A stretch of 64,000 nucleotides of DNA from positions 62,001 to 126,000 of IMG/VR virus record IMGVR_UViG_3300035698_019437; one strand, written 5' to 3'. A program made the translations under genes and the position numbers. Below the pieces are notes generated by a model. That model was given only the letters and a program-made list of their open reading frames with translations, ran no database searches and was not told where the DNA came from. The DNA comes from a virus. Shown piece by piece: positions 63,779 through 64,000 of this stretch (position 1 is its first letter; each line of letters opens with the position of its first letter).

Positions 63779-64000
63779 AATATTATCTGTAGTGACTGCT
63801 CGTGCTGATTCAAAAGGATTACCGGGTAAAAATTTCAAGATACTTGGGGGAAGACCTCTTTTTGAGTATTCTGTATTTGCATCTCTTGACAGCGAAAACG
63901 TAGGGTTGACAACTGTAAGTTCCAATTGTAACGAAGTAGAAAAATACACCAAGATCATGTTGAATAGGATGAATAGGAATATGGGGGTGTTGAATGATCG
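63753..64000 (+). CDS. CMP-nonulosonate (sialic-acid-type) cytidylyltransferase, 3' end outside window
   Basis: Open to the end of the window from ATG 63753, so only about 82 residues are seen. VVTARADSKGLPGKNFKILG and GRPLFEYSVFASL match the nucleotide-binding N terminus of CMP-sialic acid synthetases (A-R-x-x-S-K-G-x-P-x-K-N-x-x-x-L). These enzymes charge a sugar with CMP for transfer. An AAGGAG site at 63764-63769 lies inside the proposed N-terminal codons, so the real start may be a little downstream. The first 26 bp overlap the DUF115/GT42-like gene. Confidence 0.8.
   Translation, partial: METKRSKHKILSVVTARADSKGLPGKNFKILGGRPLFEYSVFASLDSENVGLTTVSSNCNEVEKYTKIMLNRMNRNMGVLND

Noticed and set aside
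1-64000. Genes on the minus strand
   Set aside because: All minus-strand frames overlap long, well-supported plus-strand genes, are short or low-complexity, and show no recognisable domain.
1-64000. Recoded TAG or TGA stop codons
   Set aside because: TAG ends genes such as those at 36408 and 51454, and TGA ends several genes in ATGA overlaps, so both act as normal stops.
1-64000. tRNA genes or CRISPR arrays
   Set aside because: No stretch between genes is long enough and no repeat-spacer pattern or cloverleaf was seen by eye.

Overview
This 64 kb window is a stretch of a large, AT-rich tailed-phage genome (or phage-like element). Every gene I can support reads on the + strand. Coding is almost gapless: the longest unassigned gap is 72 bp. 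Most neighbours overlap in ATGA, TAATG or TGATG form or sit behind AGGAG-type ribosome binding sites. TAA, TGA and TAG are all used as stops, so the standard bacterial code applies. The host cannot be fixed from sequence alone. A SpoVS-like protein, a dockerin module and bacterial-type replication proteins fit a bacterial host, but naming a phylum would be speculation.

Region 1 (1-26953) holds virion proteins. It has a 5'-truncated giant protein with Asp-box repeats, a probable baseplate-hub-like protein, and two proteins sharing an N-terminal module. One of those two, of 1967 aa, carries about six FN3 domains, Asp-box repeats and a type I dockerin. Then come a beta-helix tailspike-like protein, a beta-sandwich protein, and a 2686-aa protein with vWA-like, FN3-like, LamG, kelch and discoidin-like modules. 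Together these look like a baseplate and a glycan-binding tail-fibre apparatus.

Region 2 (26985-32902) has three glycosyltransferases (GT2, GT4, GT2), a metallophosphoesterase with an N-terminal DNA-binding-like domain, a zinc-ribbon protein and small unknowns.

Region 3 (32905-45040) is the first replication and modification block: a UvsW-like helicase, a D12-class DNA methyltransferase, translation initiation factor IF-3, a Ycf46-like AAA ATPase, a DnaC-like loader, a DnaB-like helicase and a stand-alone primase zinc-finger protein. A free-standing LAGLIDADG homing endonuclease follows, with its ribosome binding site inside a hairpin, then a second (beta-class) methyltransferase.

Region 4 (45040-47168) is a run of small unknowns plus an HExxH metalloprotease-like protein.

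Region 5 (47174-61511) is the second replication and recombination block. DNA polymerase III alpha is split in two genes by a 55-aa ORF and a dCMP-deaminase-like gene that lacks the catalytic Glu. It continues with an SSB-like protein, RecA/UvsX, the primase catalytic half, a Cas4/RecB-like nuclease, a SpoVS-like protein, a Gp157-like protein, an intein-interrupted YkgJ-type cysteine-cluster protein, a thioredoxin-like protein and a UvrD-family helicase.

Region 6 (61508-64000) holds two paralogous DUF115/GT42-like proteins and the start of a CMP-nonulosonate (sialic-acid-type) synthetase, suggesting a surface-sugar pathway. The replisome mixes bacterial-type proteins (Pol III alpha, DnaB, DnaC, DnaG) with T4-like recombination proteins. 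Several of its parts are split into separate genes.
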